Source: JBEKEX01 sp050013615
Lineage (GTDB): Bacteria > Chloroflexota > Anaerolineae > Anaerolineales > Anaerolineaceae
Assembly: GCA_050013615.1 (NCBI GenBank)
Contig: JBEKEX010000001.1
Coordinates: forward strand, 62,001-126,000
Direction: 5' to 3'
DNA length: 64,000 nucleotides
Below the pieces are notes generated by a model. The model had not been told where the DNA came from. It saw nothing but the letters and a program-made list of their open reading frames with translations, and made no database searches. The position numbers and the translations under genes were made by a program. Positions 8,189 to 17,190 of this stretch are shown here, piece by piece; the first letter of the stretch is position 1; each line of letters opens with the position of its first letter.

Positions 8189-10722
8189 ATCTCGAGTTTC
8201 GTCTGGCATGGCGTTATCTCACCAGCCGCAAGTTGCGCACATTCCTGACCACGTTGGCCGTCATCCTGGGGGTGATGATCATGTTCGGTATGGGAAGCAT
8301 CCTGCAGCCCATGCAGCAAGCCTTCCAGCAAAGCACCATGGCGGCAGCCAACCTGGTGGACCTCAGCGTCAATCAGGTGGATGGGAACCCCTTCAGCCCG
8401 GCTGTTTTGGATACCGTGCAGGGCATCCAGGGCATTGCCCAGGCGACCGGCGCCCTCCAGCGCAACGTTATCCTGCCCATCACGCTAGGTGGTTCCGATA
8501 ATTCCCTTGATGGAGTCAACACCCTCACCATCACCGGCGTGGATCCTGCCACTGCCCAAACCGTGCATCCCTATCCACTGAGTTCCGGCGCTTTCCTGAC
8601 CACTGGGCACGATGACGGCATGGTGATTACCGATACCATTGCCAAAAAGATGAATCTGAAAGTCGGTGATCCCTTTGTACTCCCCTCCTCGGCCGGAAGT
8701 AATACCTTCAAAGTAACTGGCATTCTCACCACGGTACCGGGCGCGGCAGATGAAGCCGTCATTACCCTCCCGGCTGCACAGATGTTGTTCAACCAACCCA
8801 ACCAGATCAATATAGTCGAGGCATTGTTTGCCGCCGGTGTGGATCGCACAGCCATCGAGAATGCTGTACGCCAGGCCGTCGGTAGCAATTTCATGCTCGG
8901 CACGCTGCAGGCCGGCGGTACCATCATGGCTACCCTGCAGCTCGGGCAAAGTATCTTTGCATTCCTCGGCGTCCTGGCAATGATCATGGGCGGGTTCATC
9001 ATTTACAACACTTTCCGCACCCTGATCGCCGAGCGCCGCCATGACCTGGGGCTGCTGCGCGCCTTGGGCGCCTCACGCCACACGGTGATCGGCATCTTCG
9101 TAATCGAAGGTCTCATCCAGGGTGTGGCCGGCACTGCCCTGGGGTTGATCGCCGGGTTGGGTTTGGCGAACCTGGTGCTGGCAGCCGTCCAAAACGTCAC
9201 TAACCAGCTCTTGCGCATGAACCTGCCCGGTGCCCAACCCACACTGCAAATCACGCTGATAGTAACCATTCTGGGCATCGGAATTTCGCTATTCAGTGCG
9301 CTGTTCCCTGCCCTGGCAGCAGCCAAGATAACGCCCATGGAAGCGCTGCACCCTGAGGCCAAGATCGTCTACGAAAAGGCCGCCCGTCTGCGCACACTGA
9401 TCGGTCTGGCATTGGTCGTCCTGGCCATTTTGTTACTGATCTTCTTCCATACCTTCGCAACCATCTCTTTGGGCGCCATGATCTTCGTCGCCGGACTCAT
9501 CCTGGCCGCGTCGGCACTGGTCAAGCCTGTGGCTATCGTCTTCGGCTGGATATTGAGGCTTTTGTTCCCGCGTGAGGAGTTGATCGCCAGCGGCAACCTG
9601 ACCCGTCAGCCGGGCCGGGCAGCCATCACAGCATCCTCGGTGATGATCAGCCTGGCAATCATCATCGCCATGATCGGTTTGATCACCAGCGTGTACGGCG
9701 GCTTTTTCAGCTACATAGACAAGAGCATGAACTCCGATTTCCTGATCATGCCGTCCACCTTGTTGCTATCAGGCGGCAGTGTGGGCGCCGCGCCCGACCT
9801 GGCCCAACGCATTTCCCAACTGCCGCAAGTATCGGCAGTGACCACGCTGCGTGTGGCAGCCAGCCATGCTAACGGTGCTTCGCTGCAAGTGGTGGGCATC
9901 GACCCAGCCACTTATCCCAAGATTTCTGGCTTGACGTTCAGCTCCGGCGACGAAACTCAGGCCTATGCGGCACTGGCCGGCGGCCGGGCCCTGATCGTCA
10001 ACGGCATCTTCGCTGCCCAAAACCAGGTCAAGGTTGGCGACCGGCTCACACTGAGTACAGTCAACGGTAACCAGAGCTATCAGGTAGTGGGGGTAGCTCT
10101 CGATTACTTGAATGCCAAACTGGCGACAGCTTACATTTCACAAGCCAACCTGGCCCAGGATTTCAACGCCACTTCGGACATGCTCTTCCTGGTGGATATC
10201 CAATCCGGCGCCGACCGTACAGCAGCTTACCAGACACTGAAGGGTATCACCAAAGATTATTCGTCCTTTACACTGCTGGATTCGCAATCCTTCAAGCAAT
10301 CGCAGGAGAAAGCCTTCAATGAAGCCATGATGGTGCTCTACATCCTGGAATTTGCGCTGATTGCACCGGCGCTGGTCGCCATGGTCAACACCCTGGCCAT
10401 CAATGTGATGGAGCGCACGCGTGAGTTCGGCATGCTGCGCGCCGTGGGCAGCACCCGCAAACAGGTCAGCCGCATGGTACTGGCCGAAAGCTTACTACTA
10501 GCTCTGCTGGGCACGAGCCTGGGGATCCTGGTGGGCATCGTCATGGGTTACTGGATCGTGGCCGGCATGAATGTGGCGGGGTTTGTGATGCAGTATTACT
10601 TCCCGGCCGAAGGCATCTTCATCACGCTGGCAGTGGGGCTGCTGTTCGGCATCCTCGCCGCCGACGCACCCGCCCGGCGCGCCTCCCGCATGGAGATCGT
10701 CAACGCACTGCGATACGAATAG
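8185..10722 (+). CDS. FtsX/MacB-type ABC transporter permease (duplicated)
   Basis: The protein has 845 residues, about twice a single FtsX domain. The N-terminal signal-anchor region (FRLAWRYLTSRKLRTFLTTLAVILGVM) is followed by a large extracytoplasmic MacB periplasmic-core domain (about residues 45-240) and three membrane segments (about 255-395). A second module repeats the order: membrane segment (about 475-510), extracytoplasmic domain, then three segments (about 715-840). Both modules contain the FtsX coupling motif (ERRHDLGLLRALGAS and ERTREFGMLRAVGST). A fused two-module permease can serve with one ATPase type as the full membrane part. The substrate is unknown. It is the last gene of the hydrolase-PadR operon. 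Confidence 0.93.
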   Translation: MNLEFRLAWRYLTSRKLRTFLTTLAVILGVMIMFGMGSILQPMQQAFQQSTMAAANLVDLSVNQVDGNPFSPAVLDTVQGIQGIAQATGALQRNVILPITLGGSDNSLDGVNTLTITGVDPATAQTVHPYPLSSGAFLTTGHDDGMVITDTIAKKMNLKVGDPFVLPSSAGSNTFKVTGILTTVPGAADEAVITLPAAQMLFNQPNQINIVEALFAAGVDRTAIENAVRQAVGSNFMLGTLQAGGTIMATLQLGQSIFAFLGVLAMIMGGFIIYNTFRTLIAERRHDLGLLRALGASRHTVIGIFVIEGLIQGVAGTALGLIAGLGLANLVLAAVQNVTNQLLRMNLPGAQPTLQITLIVTILGIGISLFSALFPALAAAKITPMEALHPEAKIVYEKAARLRTLIGLALVVLAILLLIFFHTFATISLGAMIFVAGLILAASALVKPVAIVFGWILRLLFPREELIASGNLTRQPGRAAITASSVMISLAIIIAMIGLITSVYGGFFSYIDKSMNSDFLIMPSTLLLSGGSVGAAPDLAQRISQLPQVSAVTTLRVAASHANGASLQVVGIDPATYPKISGLTFSSGDETQAYAALAGGRALIVNGIFAAQNQVKVGDRLTLSTVNGNQSYQVVGVALDYLNAKLATAYISQANLAQDFNATSDMLFLVDIQSGADRTAAYQTLKGITKDYSSFTLLDSQSFKQSQEKAFNEAMMVLYILEFALIAPALVAMVNTLAINVMERTREFGMLRAVGSTRKQVSRMVLAESLLLALLGTSLGILVGIVMGYWIVAGMNVAGFVMQYYFPAEGIFITLAVGLLFGILAADAPARRASRMEIVNALRYE

Positions 10723-10824
10723 AGTTAATCGATAGTGATTGCGAGAGCACAACGCTACTATGCTCTCGTTCGTTAATTGCCTCCACTTCTCTCGAATGAC
10801 CAACCTGGGTTAGCTGCCGCGCCA

Positions 10825-10833
10825 TGCTATAAT
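10825..10833 (+). promoter_or_regulatory. Extended -10 promoter immediately before the M48 protease start (possible leaderless mRNA)
   Basis: TGCTATAAT contains a perfect TATAAT preceded by the TGn extension. It ends seven bases before the ATG. Transcription would therefore begin at or next to the start codon, and no Shine-Dalgarno is present in that interval. No convincing -35 box is seen, which is usual for extended -10 promoters. Confidence 0.6.
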
Positions 10834-10840
10834 TTCTCGC

Positions 10841-11995
10841 ATGACTGCACAACTGGATGCCGAACGCCAAATACTGGCCAAGCGCTACAGCCGCATCAAG
10901 CGCCGGCTGTGGGTCGTCGATACCCTCCTCGGCCTAGTTTATGCGCTTGCTTGGCTCCTCACCAGCGGCTCGATTGCCTTGCGACAGTGGCTTTCTCAAG
11001 TTACGACCAATGTGTGGCTGCTCGTCCCGCTTGTCGTCGCCGTCATCGGGGGAATTTACTTCCTCATTGACTTACCTTTGAGCTATTACGAGGGTTTCGT
11101 CCTGCCGCACCACTTCGGGCAATCCACTCAATCTTTCAAAGATTGGGTGGTGGACCAACTGAAAGGTCTGCTGATATCGATCCCCCTGGGTCTGATCATG
11201 ATCGAGCTGCTCTATTGGGCCTTGCGCACCACCGGAGCGGCTTGGTGGTTGTGGGCGGCGGGTGGGATGCTGATATTCTCCGTCCTGCTGGCCAACCTGG
11301 CCCCCATCGTGATCATGCCGCTTTTCAACAAATTCGTCCCCCTGGGAGAAGAACATGCCGCATTGGCAGCGCGCTTGATGAAATTGGCTGAGAATGCCCA
11401 CGCCAAGGTGCAGGGCGTCTACAAATTTGACATGAGCCGGCGCACCAAGTCGGCCAACGCGGCCTTGACCGGCATCGGCAACACCCGTCGCATCATCCTG
11501 GGCGACACGCTGATCAACGAATTCACGGATGACGAGATCGAGGCCGTGCTGGCGCACGAATTGGGCCACCAAGTCCACAAGGATATCCCGCTGTTGATGG
11601 CTTTCGGAACCCTGGTCACGCTGCTCGGGCTGTTCCTGGCTTCCCTGGCATTGAATTGGGCCGTTGCCACCTTCGGTTTCTCCGGTCCCGGTGACCCAGC
11701 TGCCCTGCCGGCGCTGGTGCTGGTCCTGGGAACATTCAGTTTGGTGACCATGCCGTTGGAGAATGCCTTCTCCCGCTGGCGCGAGCAACTGGCCGACCAG
11801 TATTCCCTCGAATCAACAGGAAAGAACCAGGCCTTTGCCTCGGCGTTCATTCGCCTGGCGAACCAAAACCTTTCCGAGATCGATCCGGAAGCCTGGGTGG
11901 TGTTCCTATTCTACGACCATCCTCCGTTGAACCGGCGTGTGGCCATGGCAGAACAGTACAACGCTGCCACACAACCTAAAATCAGTGAACCGTAA
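10841..11995 (+). CDS. M48 (Ste24-like) membrane zinc metalloprotease
   Basis: The protein has 384 residues. An N-terminal cytosolic stretch is followed by several membrane segments. The zinc motif is HELGH in EAVLAHELGHQVHKDI (about residues 238-242), with a further glutamate ligand likely in the later MPLENAFSRWREQLADQYSL segment. The layout (FVLPHHFGQSTQSFKDW before the protease domain, QVHKDI after the motif) is that of CAAX prenyl protease 1/Ste24 relatives rather than HtpX. Bacterial members act in membrane protein quality control. The promoter sits directly on the start codon. Pyroglutamyl peptidase follows after 34 bases with its own ribosome-binding site, so the two may be co-transcribed. 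Confidence 0.92.
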   Translation: MTAQLDAERQILAKRYSRIKRRLWVVDTLLGLVYALAWLLTSGSIALRQWLSQVTTNVWLLVPLVVAVIGGIYFLIDLPLSYYEGFVLPHHFGQSTQSFKDWVVDQLKGLLISIPLGLIMIELLYWALRTTGAAWWLWAAGGMLIFSVLLANLAPIVIMPLFNKFVPLGEEHAALAARLMKLAENAHAKVQGVYKFDMSRRTKSANAALTGIGNTRRIILGDTLINEFTDDEIEAVLAHELGHQVHKDIPLLMAFGTLVTLLGLFLASLALNWAVATFGFSGPGDPAALPALVLVLGTFSLVTMPLENAFSRWREQLADQYSLESTGKNQAFASAFIRLANQNLSEIDPEAWVVFLFYDHPPLNRRVAMAEQYNAATQPKISEP

Positions 11996-12029
11996 GCATT
12001 TCGCCGAAGCTTTGGGCCCTTGAGGTAAC

Positions 12030-12713
12030 ATGCCATCACCAAAACCCTTCCTGCTCACCGGCTTCGAACCGTTCGGCAGCAGCACCGTCAACCCCCGCCG
12101 GGCGGGGGTCAATCCTTCAGAACAAGCAGTGCACGCCCTGAACGGCCAAACCATCGCCGGGCTGAAGATTGTGGGCATCATCCTGCCTGTCGACCGCCAG
12201 AGCGGCCCGGTTGCATTGCTCAAAGCGTTGGAAGAAGTCCATCCCGCCGCAGTACTCTGCCTGGGCGAAGCCGCCCGCCGTCCGGCTATCTCCATCGAGC
12301 GTGTGGCGGTCAACCTGATGGATTTCCGCATCCCGGACAATGCCGGTGTGATAATCACCGACCAGCCCATCACAGCCGATGGCCCTGCGGCCTACTTTTC
12401 CACCCTGCCGGTGCGTGCTCTATTGAACGCATTACTGGCAGCAGAACTACCCGCCGAGCTCTCACTCACTGCCGGCAGCTATTTGTGCAATCAGATCTTC
12501 TATACTCTGATGCATGCCCTGGCTACTCGAAATACTAAAACACCCGGTGGGTTCATCCATCTGCCGGCATTGCCCGAACAGGCTGCCAATATGGATACGC
12601 CTTGCCCTTCCATGAGCCTGGAGACCGACTTGAAAGCCATTCGCCTGGCGATCGAAACGATCTTAAGCCATTTAGTCAATAACGGCTATGCGCAACCCGA
12701 GGATGCGGGATAA
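12030..12713 (+). CDS. pcp: Pyroglutamyl-peptidase I
   Basis: This 227-residue cytosolic cysteine peptidase belongs to family C15. It removes N-terminal pyroglutamate from peptides. The N-terminal FLLTGFEPFGSSTVNP is the family hallmark. The catalytic cysteine is Cys153 in GSYLCNQIFY, and the catalytic histidine is His177 in GFIHLPALPEQ. The conserved glutamate is expected near CLGEAARRPAISIERVAVN. Length is normal (about 200-230). The GAGGT ribosome-binding site fixes the start. The free 5-oxoproline it releases can be converted to glutamate by the PxpABC enzyme encoded about 11 kb away in this window. Confidence 0.93.
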   Translation: MPSPKPFLLTGFEPFGSSTVNPRRAGVNPSEQAVHALNGQTIAGLKIVGIILPVDRQSGPVALLKALEEVHPAAVLCLGEAARRPAISIERVAVNLMDFRIPDNAGVIITDQPITADGPAAYFSTLPVRALLNALLAAELPAELSLTAGSYLCNQIFYTLMHALATRNTKTPGGFIHLPALPEQAANMDTPCPSMSLETDLKAIRLAIETILSHLVNNGYAQPEDAG

Positions 12714-12721
12714 ACCAAAGG

Positions 12722-14416
12722 TCAATGATGCGCGGTCCCATACGGTGTCGAATCAAGCACCTCTGGAACCCCATCACCGTCGGTATCCGTCCAACCAAAC
12801 AGGACGTAGGGGATCCAGTCATCCACCGGCGTGCCATCGGTGTAAGTCGTTTTCGAGTATGCGTAGTTATCCATCATACCGAACAAATGACTCAGCTCAT
12901 GGTTGAAGTCCATGATCAACACGCCGCGCACATCTACAGCCTTCTGCGCCACTGACCAAATATTTACACTTACCTTATCATTCATGGCTCCGCAGCCCTG
13001 CAGCGCCACCCCGCCTCCGTTGTCCAAGATTCCAGCAAACTGCTGTTTGCCCGTGGTGTTGTCTGCATCCAAGTCGACCTCGAGTAGAAAATTATATTGT
13101 GCAGGATCCACTCCGGTCTTTGCTTTTACTTGAGTCGCATTGATCGTGCTGCCCGGATTGGGCGGCGGTGATAAGTAAACTGCATCTGCCTGAATGATCA
13201 TTGGCGAGGATGTGAACCCCTGGGATTGCGCAAAATGGGTATATAGTCCATTGAGCCAGCTCACAACTCCGGGGACCAACGCCGTCACATCTTCTTTTTT
13301 AACACCTAAATTACCATAATCTACAAATGCCACCAACACTTTGTAAGTACCTGCCGGTTTGCAGTAAACAAAGTATTGTAGTGGAAGTTTATTGGATGCG
13401 TCGCCATATTCAGAATTACCCGATTGTTCAACATGCAGGTCGTCATACAGGTCAAGGTAATGAAACTTCCCGTCCAAATAGATTGCACTGATCCAACGGG
13501 AATAATTCGGGAATTGCGGCATATCGACCCGCAGCATCGAAGCAGCCGGCACTGAAATTCCAAAAAGCTGCTGATACAGTTGATCAAAATAAAGGCGTGC
13601 ATGTGCCTGATCCATTGGCGGCGGTGTGGCTGTAAAAATCGGCACGCCGGCGACGGTGATGTGCGTGGTGGTCGATACCGTTTGTTTATTGTTGTCCATG
13701 GCAGTTGCAGTCAGTGTATACTCCCCGCCCCCTCCCAGCGGATACCATTTGATTTCACCATTCAGAGGTGTAAGGTTTTGTGTATTGTCAACCTCTTCTC
13801 GGATGGGCAGACCATTGGCGGTAAAAGTCACAACCATTGCCTCCCCACCGGTTACTTCCACCTGAAGCATAACAAAGGGTTTACCTTTATCGTCCAGGGT
13901 TCCTTGAACAGCGCCGCCATCTGTCAGGTTCAGGAAACGTACTTGCATCTCATTTGCGTTCCCCGTCTGAGGGGGGGAACTTACGGTTGAAGCCGAACCC
14001 GCTACCACGTGCACAGCAACACTATAAGTGTTTTTTTCTGCTGTCATCACCTCCACGCGCAGAGTGTGCGAACCGCTGGACGGCGAGTGCCAAATCAATG
14101 AACCTGAAACTTGTGCGTTCTGAGTGGATAGCGGCAGCGAAGTTTCCAATTGCTCATCGACAAACAAATCGGCCTCAATGAAAGGACCACCAGTTGCGTT
14201 GAACTGTACATCATATGGGGACTGCGCTGGCACTTGTGCACCCTCATTCAAATTATTGATTACCACACCGGGAACATTGGACACAGCAGTAACAGTTCCG
14301 ATCGAGGACGCGATTCCTTCTGTTGGCTTGGACGCAGTCGAACTAAATAATTGCGGCAGGTTGCAGGCGGTAAGCAATATCAACAACACAAAGATGAGCA
14401 TCTTTCGGTGTGACAT
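12722..14416 (-). CDS. Secreted lipoprotein with two Ig-like domains and metzincin-type metalloprotease motif
   Basis: The precursor has 564 residues. The start is MSHRKMLIFVLLILLTACNLP, with lipobox LTAC, so it should be a lipoprotein outside the membrane. A GGAG sequence seven bases upstream supports this ATG over two earlier in-frame ones. Two Ig-like beta domains occupy about residues 50-145 and 155-255. The C-terminal part carries HELSHLFGMMD (His506, Glu507, His510, Gly513, Asp516). This fits the metzincin zinc signature HExxHxxGxxD/H with Asp as third ligand, as in snapalysin-type enzymes. The last 20 residues contain DTDGDGVPEVLD, a calcium-binding loop of thrombospondin-type-3 style. 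The middle region is not recognised. Its likely role is extracellular proteolysis. Confidence 0.78.
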   Translation of the reverse strand: MSHRKMLIFVLLILLTACNLPQLFSSTASKPTEGIASSIGTVTAVSNVPGVVINNLNEGAQVPAQSPYDVQFNATGGPFIEADLFVDEQLETSLPLSTQNAQVSGSLIWHSPSSGSHTLRVEVMTAEKNTYSVAVHVVAGSASTVSSPPQTGNANEMQVRFLNLTDGGAVQGTLDDKGKPFVMLQVEVTGGEAMVVTFTANGLPIREEVDNTQNLTPLNGEIKWYPLGGGGEYTLTATAMDNNKQTVSTTTHITVAGVPIFTATPPPMDQAHARLYFDQLYQQLFGISVPAASMLRVDMPQFPNYSRWISAIYLDGKFHYLDLYDDLHVEQSGNSEYGDASNKLPLQYFVYCKPAGTYKVLVAFVDYGNLGVKKEDVTALVPGVVSWLNGLYTHFAQSQGFTSSPMIIQADAVYLSPPPNPGSTINATQVKAKTGVDPAQYNFLLEVDLDADNTTGKQQFAGILDNGGGVALQGCGAMNDKVSVNIWSVAQKAVDVRGVLIMDFNHELSHLFGMMDNYAYSKTTYTDGTPVDDWIPYVLFGWTDTDGDGVPEVLDSTPYGTAHH

Positions 14417-14605
14417 GGCAAACTCCATAATCAAGGGTTGATACAATTATTCGATTCATCTTATCAACAAACCAGAATTTGAGCAATTGATTAACGACGT
14501 CAGAATGGCAGCTAAAAAGCGACACATTGCTCCCGATATTGATGAAAACAACGTGCAATATTTATCTCTGCATGAAGACTCTGGATTTTAACATCTTGCT
14601 ACCTA

Positions 14606-14635
14606 TTGATTTTATGCCACCCTTTCGTATACAAT
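14606..14635 (+). promoter_or_regulatory. Candidate promoter of the AIM24-family gene
   Basis: TTGATT is followed after 16 bp by TATACA or after 18 bp by the overlapping TACAAT. The AIM24 start codon lies about 57 bases downstream and has an AAGGA ribosome-binding site. The 275 bases between the lipoprotein gene and this gene hold nothing else that I recognise. Confidence 0.5.
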
Positions 14636-14691
14636 CATTGTAAGCGAACGCAATTCAATCTGATTTCATATTCATATAAAGGAAAACAATC

Positions 14692-15432
14692 ATGAGTATT
14701 CCCGATCTTCCTACTTTGTCGGAGGTTAGCGGCCAGACCAGGGGTGGAATCAAGTACCACATCCTGGGGACGGTCCAGCAAACACTCGTTGTAGAACTAC
14801 AATCCAACCAGGTTGTTTATTCAGACGCCGGTGCTATGTCCTGGATGACGACCTCCGTAAACATGAACACTACCTCCAGCGGCGGACTGGGCGGCATGCT
14901 CAAGCGAGCGGTCTCCGGGGCAACTGTTTTCATCATCGACTACACTGCCTCGGGTGAGCCGGGCCAGGCAGCGTTCACCACGGACTTCCCTGGCAAGATC
15001 ATACCGGTCGAACTGGAAGCTGGCCAGTCCATTGTCATGCACAAACATGCTTTCCTGTGCGCCGAGAAAAGCGTTGCGCTGGACGTCTTCTTCACCCGCA
15101 AGTTGGGGACGGCCATGTTCGGCGGCGAAGGCTTTATCCTGCAAAAGCTGACCGGCCCAGGCGTGGCTTTTGGTGAGCTCGACGGTGATGCGGTGGAATA
15201 TTCCCTCAAACCTGGTGAGGTGATGAAGGTCGAGCCAGGCCACGTGGCCATGTTCGAAAGCACCGTGGGATTCGACATCCAGATGATCAGGGGCATGACC
15301 AACATTCTACTGGGCGGAGAAGGCTTATTCCTGGCCACGCTCACAGGCCCCGGGCGCATCTGGCTACACTCAATGACGGTCAGCAAGATGGCACACCGGC
15401 TTATCGAATATTTGCCGGAGAAAAAGAGCTAA
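14692..15432 (+). CDS. AIM24/TIGR00266-family protein
   Basis: This 246-residue soluble protein is made of repeated beta-strand units. It contains family blocks such as VYSDAGAMSWMTTSVNM, GEGFILQKLTGPG and a second copy GEGLFLATLTGPGRIW. The duplicated G-E-G-x-x-L-x-x-L-x-G-P-G motif is typical of TIGR00266 proteins, which resemble mitochondrial AIM24. The biochemical function of the family is not established. No signal peptide or membrane segment is seen. The gene stands alone, with its own promoter upstream and a hairpin 40 bases after the stop that also ends the convergent pckA gene. Confidence 0.88.
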   Translation: MSIPDLPTLSEVSGQTRGGIKYHILGTVQQTLVVELQSNQVVYSDAGAMSWMTTSVNMNTTSSGGLGGMLKRAVSGATVFIIDYTASGEPGQAAFTTDFPGKIIPVELEAGQSIVMHKHAFLCAEKSVALDVFFTRKLGTAMFGGEGFILQKLTGPGVAFGELDGDAVEYSLKPGEVMKVEPGHVAMFESTVGFDIQMIRGMTNILLGGEGLFLATLTGPGRIWLHSMTVSKMAHRLIEYLPEKKS

Positions 15433-15469
15433 GCAGGTCAATAATCCAGGGGATGAACATTGAGATGAT

Positions 15470-15507
15470 AAAAAATCAGAGCTGTCTACAAAGTAGACAG
15501 CTCTGAT
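15470..15507 (-). terminator. Rho-independent terminator of pckA (convergent with AIM24 gene)
   Basis: A perfect 15-bp stem (ATCAGAGCTGTCTAC / GTAGACAGCTCTGAT) with a three-base loop. Read on the minus strand it is followed by a run of T, so it mainly serves pckA. The plus-strand side is not followed by a clear T tract. Confidence 0.85.
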
Positions 15508-15520
15508 AGTTTCTAACGTA

Positions 15521-17122
15521 TCACGCTTTCGGCCCTGCGGCCACCACCTCTGGCGTCACCTGGGCCACAAACTGTTCGAAGTTTTTGGCAAAACGTCCCG
15601 CCAGGTCGTGCGCCTGTTGCTCATAAGCGGCTTTGTCCTTCCAGGTGCTCAGCGGATCCAGAACCTCCGCCGGCACATCCGCGCAGGACGTGGGGATCTC
15701 CAGCCCAAAGAAGGGCTCTTTTTTCATTGCCACAGTGCTTAACGCACCGGTCAACGCCGCCCGTACCATGGCCCGCGTGTAGGGCAACTCGAAGCGATGC
15801 CCCACCCCATACGGACCCCCCGTCCAGCCGGTGTTGATCAACCACACGCGTGCCTTGTGTTTGGCGATCTTCTCGCCCAGCAGTTTGGCATAGACGCCTG
15901 GTTGCAGTGGTAAGAAGGGTGAACCAAAGCAAGTGGAGAAAGTCGCTTCCGGCGTGACAATGCCGCGCTCTGTGCCCGCCAGCTTGGAGGTATAGCCAGA
16001 AAGGAAGTAATACATGGCTTGCTCGGGAGAAAGCCGCGAGATGGGCGGCATCACCCCAAACGCATCCGCCGTCAGAAAGAACACATCCGTCGGGTGGCCG
16101 CCGCGTTCCTCCGGCACGTGGCCGGGGATGTAATCGATGGGGTAAGCCGCGCGCGTGTTCTCGGTGCGGCTGTCATCGTCGAAATTGCATACGCGCGTCA
16201 CGGGGTCTACGATCACGTTTTCCAGCACGGTGCCGAAGCGGTGGCAGGCACCCCAGATCAACGGCTCGTATTTGGCGCTCAACTTGATGGTCTTGGCATA
16301 ACAGCCGCCCTCGAAATTGAACACACCGTCGTCGCCCCAGCCGTGCTCGTCGTCGCCAATCAGGCCGCGTTCGGGGTCAGAAGAAAGCGTGGTCTTGCCG
16401 GTGCCGGAAAGGCCAAAGAACAGCGCCGTGTTGCCATCCTTGCCCACATTGGCCGAGCAGTGCATCGAAAGCACGCCGCGGCGCGGCATGAGCGCATTCA
16501 TGATGGTGAAAATGGATTTCTTGCATTCGCCGGCGTAACCCGTCCCGCCGATCAGGATCAACTTTTGGGTGAAATCGATGATGACGAAGGCCTCGGAGTG
16601 GGTGCCGTCTTCTGCCGGCACGGCCAGGCAGCCAGGTGCCTGTAGTACGGTAAATTGCGGTACATGGCCGGCCAACTCTTTCGGTGCAAGGCGAATAAAG
16701 AGATTGTGGGCGAACAGGCTGGTCCAGGCTTGCTCGGTGATCACCCGGATGGGAAGCTGGTAATCGGGGTGTGCCCCCACAGCAAGGTCCTGAACAAAGG
16801 CATCGCGGCCGCGGTAGTAAGCAACTATCTTCTTAACCAGGCCATCGAACTTCTCCGGCGCAATGGGTTGGTTGACCTTACCCCACCAGATATCAGCATC
16901 GTCGGCGTTATGATGCTGGACGACAAACTTATCGTTGGGTGAACGACCGGTGTACTTGCCCGTGTTCACCACCACCGGCCCTTCATGCGCCAGCGTGCCC
17001 TCGTTGCGACGAATGGTTTCTTCCACCAACAAGGGCGGGTACAGGTTCCAATACACGTTCCGCAGGTCGTGCAGCCCCAAATAACTCAAATCAAATTTGC
17101 CAGGAGTGCCCAAGTTCTGCAT
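15521..17122 (-). CDS. pckA: Phosphoenolpyruvate carboxykinase (ATP)
   Basis: This 533-residue cytosolic enzyme interconverts oxaloacetate plus ATP with PEP, ADP and CO2. It carries the kinase-1a loop FFGLSGTGKTTLSSDP (about residues 232-247) and the metal-site block LIGDDEHGWGDDGVFNFEGGCYAKT. The PEPCK signature NTGKYTGRSPNDKFVV near residue 52 and the C-terminal GWTGGPYGVGHRFELPYTRAM are also present. Length is normal for the ATP-dependent family. The start has a GGAGG ribosome-binding site. A biotin-type carboxyltransferase gene lies 68 bases upstream on the same strand, and a terminator-like hairpin sits in between, almost touching this ribosome-binding site. Together the two genes concern the pyruvate-oxaloacetate-PEP node. 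Confidence 0.97.
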   Translation of the reverse strand: MQNLGTPGKFDLSYLGLHDLRNVYWNLYPPLLVEETIRRNEGTLAHEGPVVVNTGKYTGRSPNDKFVVQHHNADDADIWWGKVNQPIAPEKFDGLVKKIVAYYRGRDAFVQDLAVGAHPDYQLPIRVITEQAWTSLFAHNLFIRLAPKELAGHVPQFTVLQAPGCLAVPAEDGTHSEAFVIIDFTQKLILIGGTGYAGECKKSIFTIMNALMPRRGVLSMHCSANVGKDGNTALFFGLSGTGKTTLSSDPERGLIGDDEHGWGDDGVFNFEGGCYAKTIKLSAKYEPLIWGACHRFGTVLENVIVDPVTRVCNFDDDSRTENTRAAYPIDYIPGHVPEERGGHPTDVFFLTADAFGVMPPISRLSPEQAMYYFLSGYTSKLAGTERGIVTPEATFSTCFGSPFLPLQPGVYAKLLGEKIAKHKARVWLINTGWTGGPYGVGHRFELPYTRAMVRAALTGALSTVAMKKEPFFGLEIPTSCADVPAEVLDPLSTWKDKAAYEQQAHDLAGRFAKNFEQFVAQVTPEVVAAGPKA

Positions 17123-17136
17123 ATTTCCTCCATATC

Positions 17137-17183
17137 AAAAAATCGGACAGGTTGGCGGGCGTAGCCGCCCACTTTGCCTGTCC
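17137..17183 (-). terminator. Terminator-like hairpin in the pckA leader
   Basis: On the minus strand GGACAGG pairs with CCTGTCC around an inner GGCGGGCGT/AGCCGCCC-type stem, followed by GATTTTTT. It lies after the carboxyltransferase stop codon and its T run ends 14 bases before the pckA start. It can act as a terminator, or as an attenuator limiting read-through into pckA. Confidence 0.75.
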
Positions 17184-17190
17184 ATTTGGC

